Source: Paraburkholderia aromaticivorans
Lineage (GTDB): Bacteria; Pseudomonadota; Gammaproteobacteria; Burkholderiales; Burkholderiaceae
Direction of reading: 5' to 3'
DNA: 64,000 bases
NCBI RefSeq assembly: GCF_002278075.1
Contig: NZ_CP022989.1
Location: 3,224,001 to 3,288,000, forward strand
Below the pieces are notes generated by a model. It searched no databases and was not told the DNA's origin. It saw only the letters and a program-made list of their open reading frames with translations. A program made the position numbers and the translations under genes. Below, in pieces: positions 1-9,187 of the stretch (position 1 is its first letter; each line of letters starts with the position of its first letter).

Positions 1-2061
1 CAGGGGCAGCCACTGCGCGACGATGCCATCCGGGCGCAGACGCGAGGCCGCCAGCCGGTAGAAATCCGACGAGTAGAGATTGACCACGCCGGCTGCCGAG
101 GGCGGCGGCGGTTCGAGCGTGATCAGATCGTAACGTTCGCTGTTGCGCAACAGTTCACGCCGTCCGTCGCGCAGGCGGATGTCGACGCGCGGGTCGGTGC
201 TGACGCCGTAGTTGCCGTTGAACTGCGGCGCGGCGCGCACGACCGCCGGCAGCAGCTCGGCAACCACGCGTTGGTCGAGGCCGGGCCACCTGAGCAGCGC
301 GCCACCGGTGATCCCCGTACCCAGTCCGATGACAAGCGCGCTGCGCGGCGTGTGGCGGTGAACCAGCAGCGGCAGCAGCGCTTGCAGACGCATATAGCGC
401 AACGAGGTCATCGCGTCGCCGGAATTGGAGACCCCCTGAATGTAGAGGCGCCGGAACTGTTTCTGGCCCGCGCCCTGTGCGACGACGGCGACGGTGCCGC
501 CGGCGCTTTCCTCATAGGCGACCAGGTTGCCGCCGCGCGCGGCGGCGAGCAGGGTGGCGAGACGCTCCGACGGTGTCAGCAGCACGGCACACAGGGTTGC
601 CGCCGTCAGCACCGGCACACCCCAGCGAGCGCCGCGCCGCACGCCCTCACCGCGCCACACGGCGAGCGCGCCGACTGCGCCGGCGAGCACGGCAAGCGCC
701 GCGAGCGCATGGACCAGCCCGAGTACCGGCACGAGCAGGAAGCCGGCTAGCAGCGTGCCGCCGATACCGCCCGCAGTATTGAGCGCCAGCACGGCGCCGA
801 CATCGCGGCCGGTGTGCCGGGCATCCACGCTCACGCGCAGCGCGAACGGGAACGCCGCGCCCAGCAACAGCGTAGGTACGAAGACGATACAAGCCGCCGC
901 GACGGCGAAGCCCGCGCACATGGCGGCGAGCAGGCTGCCGGTGGCGGAGAATGTCGCCTCGCGAGCGAGGTTTTGCCATTGCAGCAGCCAGCCGCCCAAC
1001 GCGGCGAGTTCCAGCAGCGCGACGAGTCCGGCGGCGACGATCAGCAGTGCGAACACGCCCCACGGATCGCGCGCGCGATCGACATGTCGCGCACTGAGCG
1101 CGCTGCCGAGCGTGAGCCCGAGTAGATACGTGGCGAGCACGATCGCAAAAGCGAAGCTGCGGGTGCTGATGAACTGGACAATCAGTTGTGACCACACCAC
1201 TTCGTAACCCAGCGCGATGCCGCCGGCGAGCGCGTAAAGGGCAACGGCGAGGCGTGCGCCGGGTGCGGCTTGACCCGCTGCTGTTTCAACGGAGGAGGCC
1301 GCGGCAAGCGGCTGTCCATCGGCAGGCGAGCGGGCAGAAGTGATGCGGCCAATGAGCAATGCGATCAGCGCGGCCAACGCGTTCAGTGCGGCTGCGGCCA
1401 ATGCGCTGCCTTGCACGCCAAGCAATGGAATCAGCATGAAGGCGGCGGCGAGCGTACCGGCGATCGCGCCGCCCGTATTGGCCGCGTACAGACGCGCGCC
1501 AACGCGGCCGAGCCGGGTGGCACGGGGGCCCAACGCACGCATCAAGACCGGCAGCGTGCCGCCCATCAGTACCGCAGGCAGGCCGACCAGCGCGAACGGC
1601 AATGCCCATGCAAGTAGTCCGGCACGATTCTGCAGCCATGCGAACGGCGCGGCCGCGTGCGCCAGCGCAATGGTGCCCGCCAGCGCCAGCAGTAGCGCGC
1701 CGCCTTCCAGTGCGGCGTAAAGCAGCAACGGCCGCGCGAGGCGGTCGGCGAGCCTGCCAAGCAGCCAGCCGCCTATCGCGAGACCCGCGAAGAAGGCGCT
1801 GACGCCGGCGGTGACCGCCTGCACGTCGACACCCACGACGAGCGCCAATTGTTTGATCCACAGCACCTGGTAAATCAGTGACGCGGCACCCGATGCGAAA
1901 AGCAGGAGCATCGGCCACGCAATGGATAAGGCCGGCGAAGCAGGGATGGGGTCCGCTTCGGCGGGGCCGCGTTCGCGCGGTTCGGCGTGACGCTGCGCGC
2001 GTTCCTGTGTGCGGCGCTCGCGGCGTGAGCTTTTGGTGCGGTGAGCCAACGTTTGGGTCAT
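1..2061 (-). CDS. Membrane-fused spermidine synthase-like protein (partial, C-terminus outside window)
   Basis: The reading frame is open from the ATG at 2061 to the window edge (687 codons). The first half is rich in hydrophobic helices separated by Arg-rich loops, like the MFS-type membrane domain fused to some polyamine synthase-like proteins. The second half is a Rossmann methyltransferase-type domain: VIGLGTG (residues 577-583) is the nucleotide-binding glycine loop, followed by a DLITLEPPPPS segment typical of spermidine-synthase-fold enzymes. The family may transfer aminopropyl groups, but membrane-fused members are poorly characterised, so the substrate is not assigned. No clear Shine-Dalgarno precedes 2061, and the frame stays open upstream through the tandem repeat, so the start is uncertain. 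Confidence 0.8.
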   Translation of the reverse strand, partial: MTQTLAHRTKSSRRERRTQERAQRHAEPRERGPAEADPIPASPALSIAWPMLLLFASGAASLIYQVLWIKQLALVVGVDVQAVTAGVSAFFAGLAIGGWLLGRLADRLARPLLLYAALEGGALLLALAGTIALAHAAAPFAWLQNRAGLLAWALPFALVGLPAVLMGGTLPVLMRALGPRATRLGRVGARLYAANTGGAIAGTLAAAFMLIPLLGVQGSALAAAALNALAALIALLIGRITSARSPADGQPLAAASSVETAAGQAAPGARLAVALYALAGGIALGYEVVWSQLIVQFISTRSFAFAIVLATYLLGLTLGSALSARHVDRARDPWGVFALLIVAAGLVALLELAALGGWLLQWQNLAREATFSATGSLLAAMCAGFAVAAACIVFVPTLLLGAAFPFALRVSVDARHTGRDVGAVLALNTAGGIGGTLLAGFLLVPVLGLVHALAALAVLAGAVGALAVWRGEGVRRGARWGVPVLTAATLCAVLLTPSERLATLLAAARGGNLVAYEESAGGTVAVVAQGAGQKQFRRLYIQGVSNSGDAMTSLRYMRLQALLPLLVHRHTPRSALVIGLGTGITGGALLRWPGLDQRVVAELLPAVVRAAPQFNGNYGVSTDPRVDIRLRDGRRELLRNSERYDLITLEPPPPSAAGVVNLYSSDFYRLAASRLRPDGIVAQWLPL

Positions 2062-2126
2062 CGGATAAAGTGCGCGGATAAAGTGCGCGGATAACGTGCG
2101 CGGATAACGTGCGCGGATAACGTGCG
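2062..2126. repeat. Five tandem copies of a 13-bp unit
   Basis: Five head-to-tail copies of CGGATAA[A/C]GTGCG lie directly before the start codon of the minus-strand spermidine-synthase-like gene. Units 1-2 carry A and units 3-5 carry C at one position; otherwise they are identical. Thirteen is not a multiple of three, so copy-number change would alter the leader length or, if translation starts upstream, the frame. Confidence 0.9.
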
Positions 2127-2171
2127 TCGAGACGAGGTGAATGGACTTCGGTTCCGAGGCGTGGAAGCGCA

Positions 2172-2199
2172 GCGCCTGCCAGAGTCAACCGGCAGGCGC
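2172..2199 (-). other. Stem-loop between sulfatase and spermidine-synthase-like genes
   Basis: A perfect 9-bp inverted repeat (GCGCCTGCC / GGCAGGCGC) with a 10-nt loop lies just after the sulfatase stop codon in transcription direction. There is no T-run, so it is not a classical intrinsic terminator. It could be a transcript-end or processing hairpin. Confidence 0.4.
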
Positions 2200-2213
2200 C
2201 GCGCCTGAACGTC

Positions 2214-3896
2214 TTACTCGAGTCCGCGCTTCTTGAACGACTCGTCGATTTTCCTGTCGACTTGCCTGCGCACCTGGTCGACGCTGAAGCTCGCGGGACG
2301 CTGGCTCGGTGGGTACTGAACGAATGTCTGAAGGAATTCCGTCGCTTTCATCGTCGAGATTGCAACGAGATAGGCGTTCTTCACCAGCCAGTCGTTGTAC
2401 TGATCGGACGTCACGTCAGCTCGCTCATAGGGGTCCATCCTCAGGTTGAACACCTTCGGGAAACGCAGGCAGACGAACGGATCCTGCCAGATATCCAGAT
2501 TGCCCTTGGCGCGCTGCTCGCAGAACACGGTCTTCCACGCGTTTCCATCCTTGTCCCAGCGCATGGCCACCAGTTCGCCGTCGTCGTTGAAGTAGTAAAA
2601 CTCGGTTCGTGGATCCTGAGCCGTCTGGCCCGTCAGGTATGGCAACTGGTTGTATCCGTCGAGGTGGTTCTTGAAGCTGGTGCCGCCCGCCTTGGGAGCC
2701 CATCCTTTCAGCAAACGGTCCTTCACGCCGTTGTCGCCCGCCGCCGCGAGCAGCGTCGGGAACCAGTCGAGCCCCGAGAACATGCCATTGGATGTCTCGC
2801 CCGCCTTGATGTGACCCGGCCACCGCACCATGGCCGGCACACGGAACGCGCCTTCCCAATTGGAGTCCTTCTCGCTGCGGAACGGCGTGGTTGCCGCGTC
2901 CGGCCAGGAGAACTGGTTCGGCCCGTTGTCGGTCGTGTAGATGACGATGGTGTTCTTCGAGATGTTCAGGTCATCGAGCAGCTTGAGCAGTTTGCCGACG
3001 TCCTGGTCGTGCTCCCACATGCCGTCGGCATATTCGTTGCCGGCCATGCCGCTCTTGCCTCTGAACTCGGGCCGCACGTGGGTGAAAACGTGCATGCGCG
3101 TAAAGTTCATCCACACGAAGAAGGGCGTGCCGTTCTTGACCTGCTTGCGGATGAATTCCTCAGCGTGCGCGCCGGTTTCGTCGTCGATGGTTTCCATGCG
3201 TTTGGTGGTAAGCGGCCCGGTGTCCTGAACCTTGCCGTCCGAGGTGCTATGAATCACGCCGCGCGGCGAGAAATTCTTCACGTACGGGTCGTTCTTGTCC
3301 TTCGGCCAATACGGTCGCTCCGGTTCTTCCTCGGCGTTCAGGTGGTACAGGTTGCCGTAGAACTCGTCGAAACCGTGATTGGTCGGCAGGTACTCGTTCT
3401 TGTCGCCCAAATGATTCTTGCCGAACTGGCCGGTTGCATAGCCAAGCGGCTTGAGCGCCTGAGCGATGGTCATGTCGCCTTTTTGCAGACCCACCGGCGC
3501 ACCCGGCGCGCCGACCTTGGACAGCCCGGTGCGCAACGGCGTCTGACCTGTGATGAACGAAGAGCGGCCCGCCGTACAGCTGTTCTCGGCGTAATAGTCC
3601 GTGAAGATCATGCCTTCATTGGCAATCCGATCGATATTGGGCGTCTTGTAACCCACCACGCCGCGCGTGTACGCGCTGATATTCGCCTGCCCGACGTCAT
3701 CGCCGAAAATCACGAGGATGTTCGGCTTCGCCGACGACTTCGCGACCGGTTGCGGCGCGCTCGTCGCAGCGGGTTTGGCCGCCGGTTGGGTTTGGGCCGG
3801 CGCGTTGATGGATGGAAAAATCACCGCGCCGAACGCGGCAAGGGCAATCGCGCCGGCCCCCAACGCGTATCGCCCTCTTTTCAATAACTTTGTCAT
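2214..3896 (-). CDS. Type I (formylglycine-dependent) arylsulfatase, exported
   Basis: Hydrolyses sulfate esters using a Cys-derived formylglycine. The maturation motif C-T-A-G-R starts at Cys107 (family pattern C-x-P/A-x-R). N-terminal metal-site sequence VIFGDDVG and the later TTDNGPN match the sulfatase/alkaline-phosphatase fold, and 560 residues is normal for the family. The N-terminus (MTKLLKRGRY, a hydrophobic stretch, then APAQ) looks like a Sec signal peptide, so it acts in the periplasm. I chose the ATG at 3896 because GGAG lies 7 nt upstream; a GTG at 3932 would add 12 residues with no better site. It is last of an FGE-HAD-sulfatase gene set on the same strand. The natural substrate is unknown. 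Confidence 0.9.
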   Translation of the reverse strand: MTKLLKRGRYALGAGAIALAAFGAVIFPSINAPAQTQPAAKPAATSAPQPVAKSSAKPNILVIFGDDVGQANISAYTRGVVGYKTPNIDRIANEGMIFTDYYAENSCTAGRSSFITGQTPLRTGLSKVGAPGAPVGLQKGDMTIAQALKPLGYATGQFGKNHLGDKNEYLPTNHGFDEFYGNLYHLNAEEEPERPYWPKDKNDPYVKNFSPRGVIHSTSDGKVQDTGPLTTKRMETIDDETGAHAEEFIRKQVKNGTPFFVWMNFTRMHVFTHVRPEFRGKSGMAGNEYADGMWEHDQDVGKLLKLLDDLNISKNTIVIYTTDNGPNQFSWPDAATTPFRSEKDSNWEGAFRVPAMVRWPGHIKAGETSNGMFSGLDWFPTLLAAAGDNGVKDRLLKGWAPKAGGTSFKNHLDGYNQLPYLTGQTAQDPRTEFYYFNDDGELVAMRWDKDGNAWKTVFCEQRAKGNLDIWQDPFVCLRFPKVFNLRMDPYERADVTSDQYNDWLVKNAYLVAISTMKATEFLQTFVQYPPSQRPASFSVDQVRRQVDRKIDESFKKRGLE

Positions 3897-4007
3897 CTTG
3901 TCGCTCCAAAGGAGTTGACTCTTATCTCCCACTACGCAGTGCTCCGCGTGGCGGGGCGCGTCTCGTCGGCCGCCGGCAGTGCGCGGCCTGAACTCGCCGC
4001 GCGCCGC

Positions 4008-5066
4008 TTACTGCTTCGGCGCGGGAAAGACTGTTTGCCAATCGTTCTTCATGCTCACTACCGTCCAGCCGTCGGCTACCGCTTCGTCCCACGCCTTGTC
4101 CAGCTTGCCCACTTTCGACGTGCGGTCGTAAGCGAATTCACGCGCGGCGTCGTCGTGATGCAACAGCAATGCGAGATGCCGTCCGGGCCCCGCGGCGGTG
4201 TACTGCAGCATTTGCAGATCGCCGTCGGAATTGCCGAACGCGAGAATCGGCTTGTGGCCGATGTGGCGATAGATGCCCACGGGTTTGCCTGGACCGTCGT
4301 CGATGAAATCGAGTTTCGGCTCGCGCACGAGTACGGGTTGGCCGTTGCGCACCTCGTACTGCACCACCTGGCTGGAGCCGATCACCTGCTCGGGCGGAAT
4401 GCCGTACGCCTTCTCGGCCCAGACGCGCATGAACTCGGCCGTGCCGCCCGAAACGATGAAGGTCTTGAAGCCGTTGGCACGCAGGTAGGCGAGCAATTCG
4501 AGTTGCGGCTGATAGACGAGGTCGGTATAGGGCCGGTTGAATTTCGGGTGGCGCGCGCTTGCCAGCCACGCGCCGATGGTCTTGTGGTAGTCGTCGACGG
4601 TCATGCCGCTATTGGCGAGCGTGACGAGTTGCAGCAACGCCTTCTGCTGGCTCGCGAGGGCATCGTAGTCTTTTGCGACGAGCGCCTTGAAAGCCGGATT
4701 GTCTTTCCATTCGGGATGCCGCGGGGCCGCCGCCTTCACCTGTTCGAGCATGAAGACAAACTGGAAATACAGCGGTTGTTCGCTCCACAGCGTGCCGTCG
4801 TTGTCGAATACGGCAATGCGTTGCGCCGGCGGCACGAACGACGGCGAGCCCTCGCGGGTGACATCGGCAACGAAGGACTGGATCGCCTGTTTGGCGGCCG
4901 TGTCGCGCCATGAGCTCAGTGTGGCGGCGGGGCGTGTCGCCGTGGCTTGAACAGGCGGGAGGCCGTCGTGAGAAGCGGCGCAGCCGGCGAGACTCAGCGC
5001 CACGCATACGGCCCGGATCAGGCGCAGCGGACGGCTCGACCACACAGGCTGACGGCGCAAATGCAT
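4008..5066 (-). CDS. HAD-superfamily phosphatase-like lipoprotein
   Basis: The N-terminus ends in L-A-G-C, a lipobox, so the mature protein is probably membrane-anchored in the periplasm. HAD motif I is FDNDGTLW, with the nucleophile and acid aspartates at residues 88 and 90. Motif II is IVSGG, and FGNSDGDLQML supplies the motif IV acidic residues. Phosphoserine-phosphatase-like exported HAD proteins of this type are common in proteobacteria. It lies between the FGE gene (90 nt upstream) and the sulfatase (111 nt downstream), suggesting joint use on sulfated or phosphorylated substrates. The substrate cannot be read from sequence. Confidence 0.85.
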   Translation of the reverse strand: MHLRRQPVWSSRPLRLIRAVCVALSLAGCAASHDGLPPVQATATRPAATLSSWRDTAAKQAIQSFVADVTREGSPSFVPPAQRIAVFDNDGTLWSEQPLYFQFVFMLEQVKAAAPRHPEWKDNPAFKALVAKDYDALASQQKALLQLVTLANSGMTVDDYHKTIGAWLASARHPKFNRPYTDLVYQPQLELLAYLRANGFKTFIVSGGTAEFMRVWAEKAYGIPPEQVIGSSQVVQYEVRNGQPVLVREPKLDFIDDGPGKPVGIYRHIGHKPILAFGNSDGDLQMLQYTAAGPGRHLALLLHHDDAAREFAYDRTSKVGKLDKAWDEAVADGWTVVSMKNDWQTVFPAPKQ

Positions 5067-5156
5067 TCACACTCCAATTTGAATAGACGATCGATCGCAA
5101 CGCGCGCCCGTAGATCGCAGCGCGAAAAAAGAGGTTTGCCAACGGCTCGGTGTGCG

Positions 5157-6407
5157 CTAACCGCCGGGGATGGCAGGCGCGCCGGCGGCCTTTGCCGACG
5201 CCTGACGGGCACCGGCTTCTTTCCAGATGTCCTCGTCCATCACCAGCCGGAAGCCCAGATGCGACATGCTGTTGTAGGGATCGGTGCCGCGTCTCGCGCT
5301 GGGCCGGTAGCTCAGGCAATAGATTTCGTTGCAGAGGAACGAACCGCCGCGGGTCACGCGTTTGGGAGCGTTGACGGGCACGCCCGGATCAGCGGGATCC
5401 CACGAATCGCGCGGGCCCGCCGGGTTGTCGATCGCGCTCGTACTGACGGCCTCGCGTCTGAACTGATCCGCGCGATACCAGTCGGCAACCCATTGCCAGG
5501 CGTTGCCGGTCATGTCGGAAAGGCCATAGCCGTTGGCCGGAAAAGTGCCCACCGGGCTCGTGCCGAGCGCGCCGCCGGCTTTCGGATTGACGACCGGGAA
5601 AGCCTGCGGCTGCTGGCCTTGCCACACGTTGGCCATCTGTTTGCCGTTGGGCGAGAACTGCTCGCCCCAGGCGTAAGTAGCCTGTTCGAGGCCGCCGCGC
5701 GCGGCGAACTCCCATTCGGCTTCCGTCGGCAGGCGCTTGCCGGCCCATTTGGCATAAGCCTGCGCATCTTCGTAGGAGACCTGAACCACCGGATGATCGT
5801 CTTTACCGATGATGTTGCTGTCCGGCCCGGTCGGATGACGCCAGTCGGCGCCCGGCACATAGCGCCACCACTGCGAATAGTCTTCCAGCGGCACGGGGCG
5901 ACTGGTGCCGACGAACACCATTGCGCCCGCGACCATCGCGCTTTCGGGCGGGCGCGGTGTGCCGGGCGGTAGCTGGACTTTCAGCGTGTCCCAGTCAGGC
6001 TTTTTCTCGGCAGTGGTGACGTAGCCGGTCGCTTCGACGAAGCGGCGGAATTCCGCGTTCGTGACATGATGGCGGTCCATCCAGAAGCCATGCACCTTGA
6101 CCTTGTGCGCGGGACGCTCGTTCGGTTGCGCCTGTTTGGCGTCGCTGCCCATGAGGAACTGGCCGCCGGGCACCCACGCCATACCGAGCGGCCCGTGCGT
6201 GCCGTCGCCGAGGACGATTTGCGGATGAGCGGGAGTGTGCGGCGTGAAGGCCCAACTGACGGCGCCGCCGATACATGCCGGCAGCATGACGAGCAGGGCG
6301 CCCCACAGCACCAGCTTGCGCGCGCGGCCGGCGCGCATTGGGGGCGTTACGACCGATCCGTTGGAACGGGACGACTTTGCGGGCCCTCGATCTTTTTCAC
6401 TCTTCAT
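5157..6407 (-). CDS. Formylglycine-generating enzyme family protein (sulfatase activator), membrane-anchored
   Basis: Converts the sulfatase-motif Cys to formylglycine. The FGE/SUMF1 domain runs from about residue 95 to the end, with GMAWVPGGQFLMGS near its start and the family signature GGSFLC...YR near its end. Two cysteines, 359 and 364, have the same five-residue spacing as the catalytic pair Cys336/Cys341 of human FGE, which argues for an active aerobic, copper-type FGE. A single hydrophobic helix (about residues 32-54) precedes the domain, so it is probably anchored with the domain in the periplasm. The ATG at 6407 follows AGAGAGAAG; an ATG at 6530 lacks a site. It is first in the operon leading to the sulfatase. 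Confidence 0.9.
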   Translation of the reverse strand: MKSEKDRGPAKSSRSNGSVVTPPMRAGRARKLVLWGALLVMLPACIGGAVSWAFTPHTPAHPQIVLGDGTHGPLGMAWVPGGQFLMGSDAKQAQPNERPAHKVKVHGFWMDRHHVTNAEFRRFVEATGYVTTAEKKPDWDTLKVQLPPGTPRPPESAMVAGAMVFVGTSRPVPLEDYSQWWRYVPGADWRHPTGPDSNIIGKDDHPVVQVSYEDAQAYAKWAGKRLPTEAEWEFAARGGLEQATYAWGEQFSPNGKQMANVWQGQQPQAFPVVNPKAGGALGTSPVGTFPANGYGLSDMTGNAWQWVADWYRADQFRREAVSTSAIDNPAGPRDSWDPADPGVPVNAPKRVTRGGSFLCNEIYCLSYRPSARRGTDPYNSMSHLGFRLVMDEDIWKEAGARQASAKAAGAPAIPGG

Positions 6408-6697
6408 CTTCTCTCTTGCAGTGAAACGGCCGGGTCGTGTGCGACGTCCACTCTCTTTTTTGACTTTCAACTTCAAACTACAGGACAAGCTTCGCGATAC
6501 AGAATAAGAATTTTCCATAAGCGCAAACAAGCCAGTTGGAGATTAGCAATTTTTTGCTGAGATTTCCTATCTTTTTTTTAGCATGCGCTTGAGACACTTT
6601 GACGAATGCGCAGCCTTGCATTAACGTGTCTGGCGACGGGCATGGGCATCCGGGTCGTCCAATCAGATACGACATTAATGACTTGAGAGAAAGGACG
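6408..6697. promoter_or_regulatory. Divergent intergenic region between the FGE-sulfatase and MoxR/Bat operons
   Basis: 290 bp, clearly AT-richer than its flanks, especially 6470-6600, with short A/T runs. It must hold promoters for both directions. I could not assign a convincing -35/-10 pair or operator. Confidence 0.45.
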
Positions 6698-7657
6698 ATG
6701 CGCGATACCGTTCTGCAGTTCGAAGCGAGCGTGAATCAGGCTGTGGTGGGCCAGCAGTCAGTGGTTCGCCAGGTGTTGATCGCCTTGCTGGCCGACGGTC
6801 ACGTGCTGCTGGAGAGTCTGCCCGGGCTCGCCAAAACGCGCACGGTCAAGGCAATCGCCACGCGGCTCGCCGCGACCATGAGCCGGATCCAGTTCACGCC
6901 CGACCTGTTGCCCTCGGACATCACGGGAGCGGAAACGCTGCTGCAATCGGGCAGCGAACGCACGCTCAGTTTTCAGCCGGGTCCGATTTTCGGCAATCTG
7001 ATTCTTGCGGACGAAATCAACCGCGCGCCGGCCAAGGTTCAATCCGCATTGCTCGAAGCAATGGAAGAGCGGCAGATATCCGTCGGGGGAAAAACGCACC
7101 GCATGGCCGCGCTATTTCTCGTCATGGCCACTCAGAATCCGATTGAACAGGAAGGTACTTATCCATTGCCGGAAGCGCAAATGGACCGCTTTCTTCTCAA
7201 GGTGCTAATCGGCTATCCGGCACCCGACAGCGAAGTCGCCATGCTGCGCCTGCTGCGGCAGGAGAGCGGCGCGTCCGCCGAGGCACCGGCCATGCTGTCA
7301 CAGGACATCATTTTCGCGGTGCGCGAAGAGGTCCGGCAGATTGTCGTCGCACCCGCGATCGACGACTATATCGTGTCGATCGTCAACGCGACGCGTCACG
7401 GCGCGCAGATCGACGCGGAACTCGGCAAATGGATCGAGGTCGGCGCGAGCCCGCGCGGCGCGATCGGCCTCGACCGGGCGAGCCGCGTGCACGCCTGGCT
7501 GAACGCGCGCGGTTTCGTGACGCCGGACGACGTGCGCGCCGTCATTCATCCGGTGCTGCGGCATCGGCTGATTCTGTCTTACGACGCCAATGCGGACAGC
7601 ATCAGCGCCGACCGGGTCATCGACCGGCTGATCGAAAAGGTCGCGGTGCCGGCCTGA
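6698..7657 (+). CDS. MoxR-family AAA+ ATPase
   Basis: MoxR proteins are AAA+ chaperones that act with VWA-domain partners. The P-loop is LPGLAKT (Lys46), Walker B is LILADEINR, and the sensor-region MATQNP and the arginine-rich lid follow. Length (319 aa) is normal. The ATG at 6698 is preceded by AGAAAGGA; an upstream ATG at 6599 has no site. It is the first gene of a compact operon with DUF58, DUF4381 and three Bat-type proteins, the usual MoxR/Bat order linked to oxidative or envelope stress tolerance. Confidence 0.93.
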   Translation: MRDTVLQFEASVNQAVVGQQSVVRQVLIALLADGHVLLESLPGLAKTRTVKAIATRLAATMSRIQFTPDLLPSDITGAETLLQSGSERTLSFQPGPIFGNLILADEINRAPAKVQSALLEAMEERQISVGGKTHRMAALFLVMATQNPIEQEGTYPLPEAQMDRFLLKVLIGYPAPDSEVAMLRLLRQESGASAEAPAMLSQDIIFAVREEVRQIVVAPAIDDYIVSIVNATRHGAQIDAELGKWIEVGASPRGAIGLDRASRVHAWLNARGFVTPDDVRAVIHPVLRHRLILSYDANADSISADRVIDRLIEKVAVPA

Positions 7658-7697
7658 AGCGGGTGTTTTCTCAATGCGAAGGAGTGGCGTGGCCGTG

Positions 7698-8651
7698 ATG
7701 TCCTCAACTGCGATCGGCAGCGTGTATGTCGACGCCGCGCATCTTGCAAAGCTCGAATTTCAGGCGCGCGGGCTGAGTTTCGTCGCGCCCGCGCCGGTGT
7801 CGAGCGTGCTGTCGGGCGCGCATGCGTCGCGTCTGCGCGGGCGCGGCCTGAACTTCGAGGAGATTCGCGGCTATCTGCCGGGCGACGATGTCCGTCATAT
7901 CGACTGGAAGTCGTCGTTGCGGCTCGGCAAACCCCAGGTTCGCACCTATACCGAGGAACGCGACCGGCCGTTGCTGGTCGTCGTCGATCAACGCATGAGC
8001 ATGTTTTTCGGTTCGCGCCGCGCGTTCAAATCGGTCGTGGCCGCCGAGACGGCGGCGCTTGCCGTGTGGATGGGATTCGTCGCGGGCGACCGCGTCGGCG
8101 GGGTGCTCTTCAACGACAGCCAGCTCACGCGCATCAAGCCGTTGCGCAGCCGCAGCCGTATCAAGACGCTGTTCGGCGCGCTCGCGGCGATGAACGGCGC
8201 ACTGCACGCCGAAAGCGAGACCCGAACCAATTATGAGCAACTCGACGCCGCGCTCGAAGGCGTGCTTCAACTCGCGGGGCACGACTATCTGGTTTGCGTA
8301 GTCAGCGATTTCGCCGGCGCGGGCGAGCGCACGCGGCGGCTATTGCGGCAACTGGCCGCGCACAACGATGTCGTCGCGGCAATGATCTTCGATCCCCTGT
8401 GGCAACAGATGCCCGGTCACCGTGCGCTGGTGGTCAGCGAAGGGCGCCTGCAGGTCGAATTGCGCATCGAACAGGAGCGCGTGCGCCGGCCGCTGTCGAG
8501 CCTGTTCAGCGGCCGCACCGCGGAAGTGGCCGAACTGCTGCGCACGAGCGGCGTGCCGCTGATGGCGTTGTCCACCGACGAGCCGGCCGTCGATCAGGTC
8601 CGCCGTCTTTTTGGCGAACGCGCGCGGCCTGCCGCGGGAAGCGGTATATGA
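7698..8651 (+). CDS. DUF58 domain protein of the MoxR/Bat operon
   Basis: DUF58 proteins carry a VWA-like fold and accompany MoxR. The signature G-R-G-L-N-F-E-E-I-R followed by YLPGDDVRHIDWKSS is clear, and VVVDQRMSM stands in the place of a VWA metal site. No membrane helix is seen. AAGGAG at 7679-7684 lies downstream of the ATG at 7674 and upstream of GTG codons 7689/7695 and the ATG at 7698, so I chose 7698. The stop overlaps the next start (ATGA), indicating translational coupling. Confidence 0.88.
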   Translation: MSSTAIGSVYVDAAHLAKLEFQARGLSFVAPAPVSSVLSGAHASRLRGRGLNFEEIRGYLPGDDVRHIDWKSSLRLGKPQVRTYTEERDRPLLVVVDQRMSMFFGSRRAFKSVVAAETAALAVWMGFVAGDRVGGVLFNDSQLTRIKPLRSRSRIKTLFGALAAMNGALHAESETRTNYEQLDAALEGVLQLAGHDYLVCVVSDFAGAGERTRRLLRQLAAHNDVVAAMIFDPLWQQMPGHRALVVSEGRLQVELRIEQERVRRPLSSLFSGRTAEVAELLRTSGVPLMALSTDEPAVDQVRRLFGERARPAAGSGI

Positions 8652-9187
8652 GCGGCACGCCGGACGTCACGCTCACGCCGGCCGGTTCGTCGCCGCAACT
8701 GCAGGGGTTGCAGGAATTGCCATTGCCCGCGCCGGTATCGTATGCACCCCAAACTATCGGCTGGTGGGCGGTTGCAATCGTGTTGCTCGGTGCGGTCCTG
8801 CTGATTTCATGGAAGGCCTCGCGCCGCTACGGGCGCCAGCGTTACCGGCGCAATGCTTTACGCGAACTGGCGGCCATCGAAGCACGCCTTGCTTCCGGCC
8901 AGACCGATCCGATGCAACGCGCGGCCATGCTCGCTGCGATTCCTCGCCTGCTCAAGCGCACGTCGCTCGAAATCGCGCCGCGCGACCAGGTCGCGGCGCT
9001 CACCGGCGACGCATGGCTCGCGTTTTTACGCCGCACGCAGGGCCGCTTCGACGCTCAAACGGGGCCGCTGCTCACGCTGGCAAGCTACGCGCCGCCCCAG
9101 CAGGTGGCGCGCGTTTCACCGGACGAGGCAGCCGCGCTGATCCGCCACGCGCGTGACTGGATCGAGCATCATCATGTGGAAGTTTGA
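8648..9187 (+). CDS. DUF4381 domain membrane protein
   Basis: A 179-residue protein with one hydrophobic helix near residues 38-57 and a cytoplasmic Arg-rich region followed by a helical domain (RRNALRELAAIEARL...). This matches the DUF4381 family found between DUF58 and BatA genes. It overlaps the previous gene by 4 nt and the next by 14 nt, so it is made as part of the complex-encoding operon. The biochemical role is unknown. Confidence 0.85.
   Translation: MSGTPDVTLTPAGSSPQLQGLQELPLPAPVSYAPQTIGWWAVAIVLLGAVLLISWKASRRYGRQRYRRNALRELAAIEARLASGQTDPMQRAAMLAAIPRLLKRTSLEIAPRDQVAALTGDAWLAFLRRTQGRFDAQTGPLLTLASYAPPQQVARVSPDEAAALIRHARDWIEHHHVEV

Noticed and set aside
2062..2126. DnaA-box-like TTATCC in the 13-bp repeats (origin of replication)
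   Set aside because: Each copy differs from TTATCCACA at the last three bases region, there is no dnaA, gidA or AT-rich unwinding segment, and the repeats sit directly before a coding start.
2262..3887. 541-codon plus-strand ORF opposite the sulfatase
   Set aside because: It is the antisense shadow of a well-supported sulfatase; its product shows no domain and a composition typical of reverse-frame GC-rich DNA.
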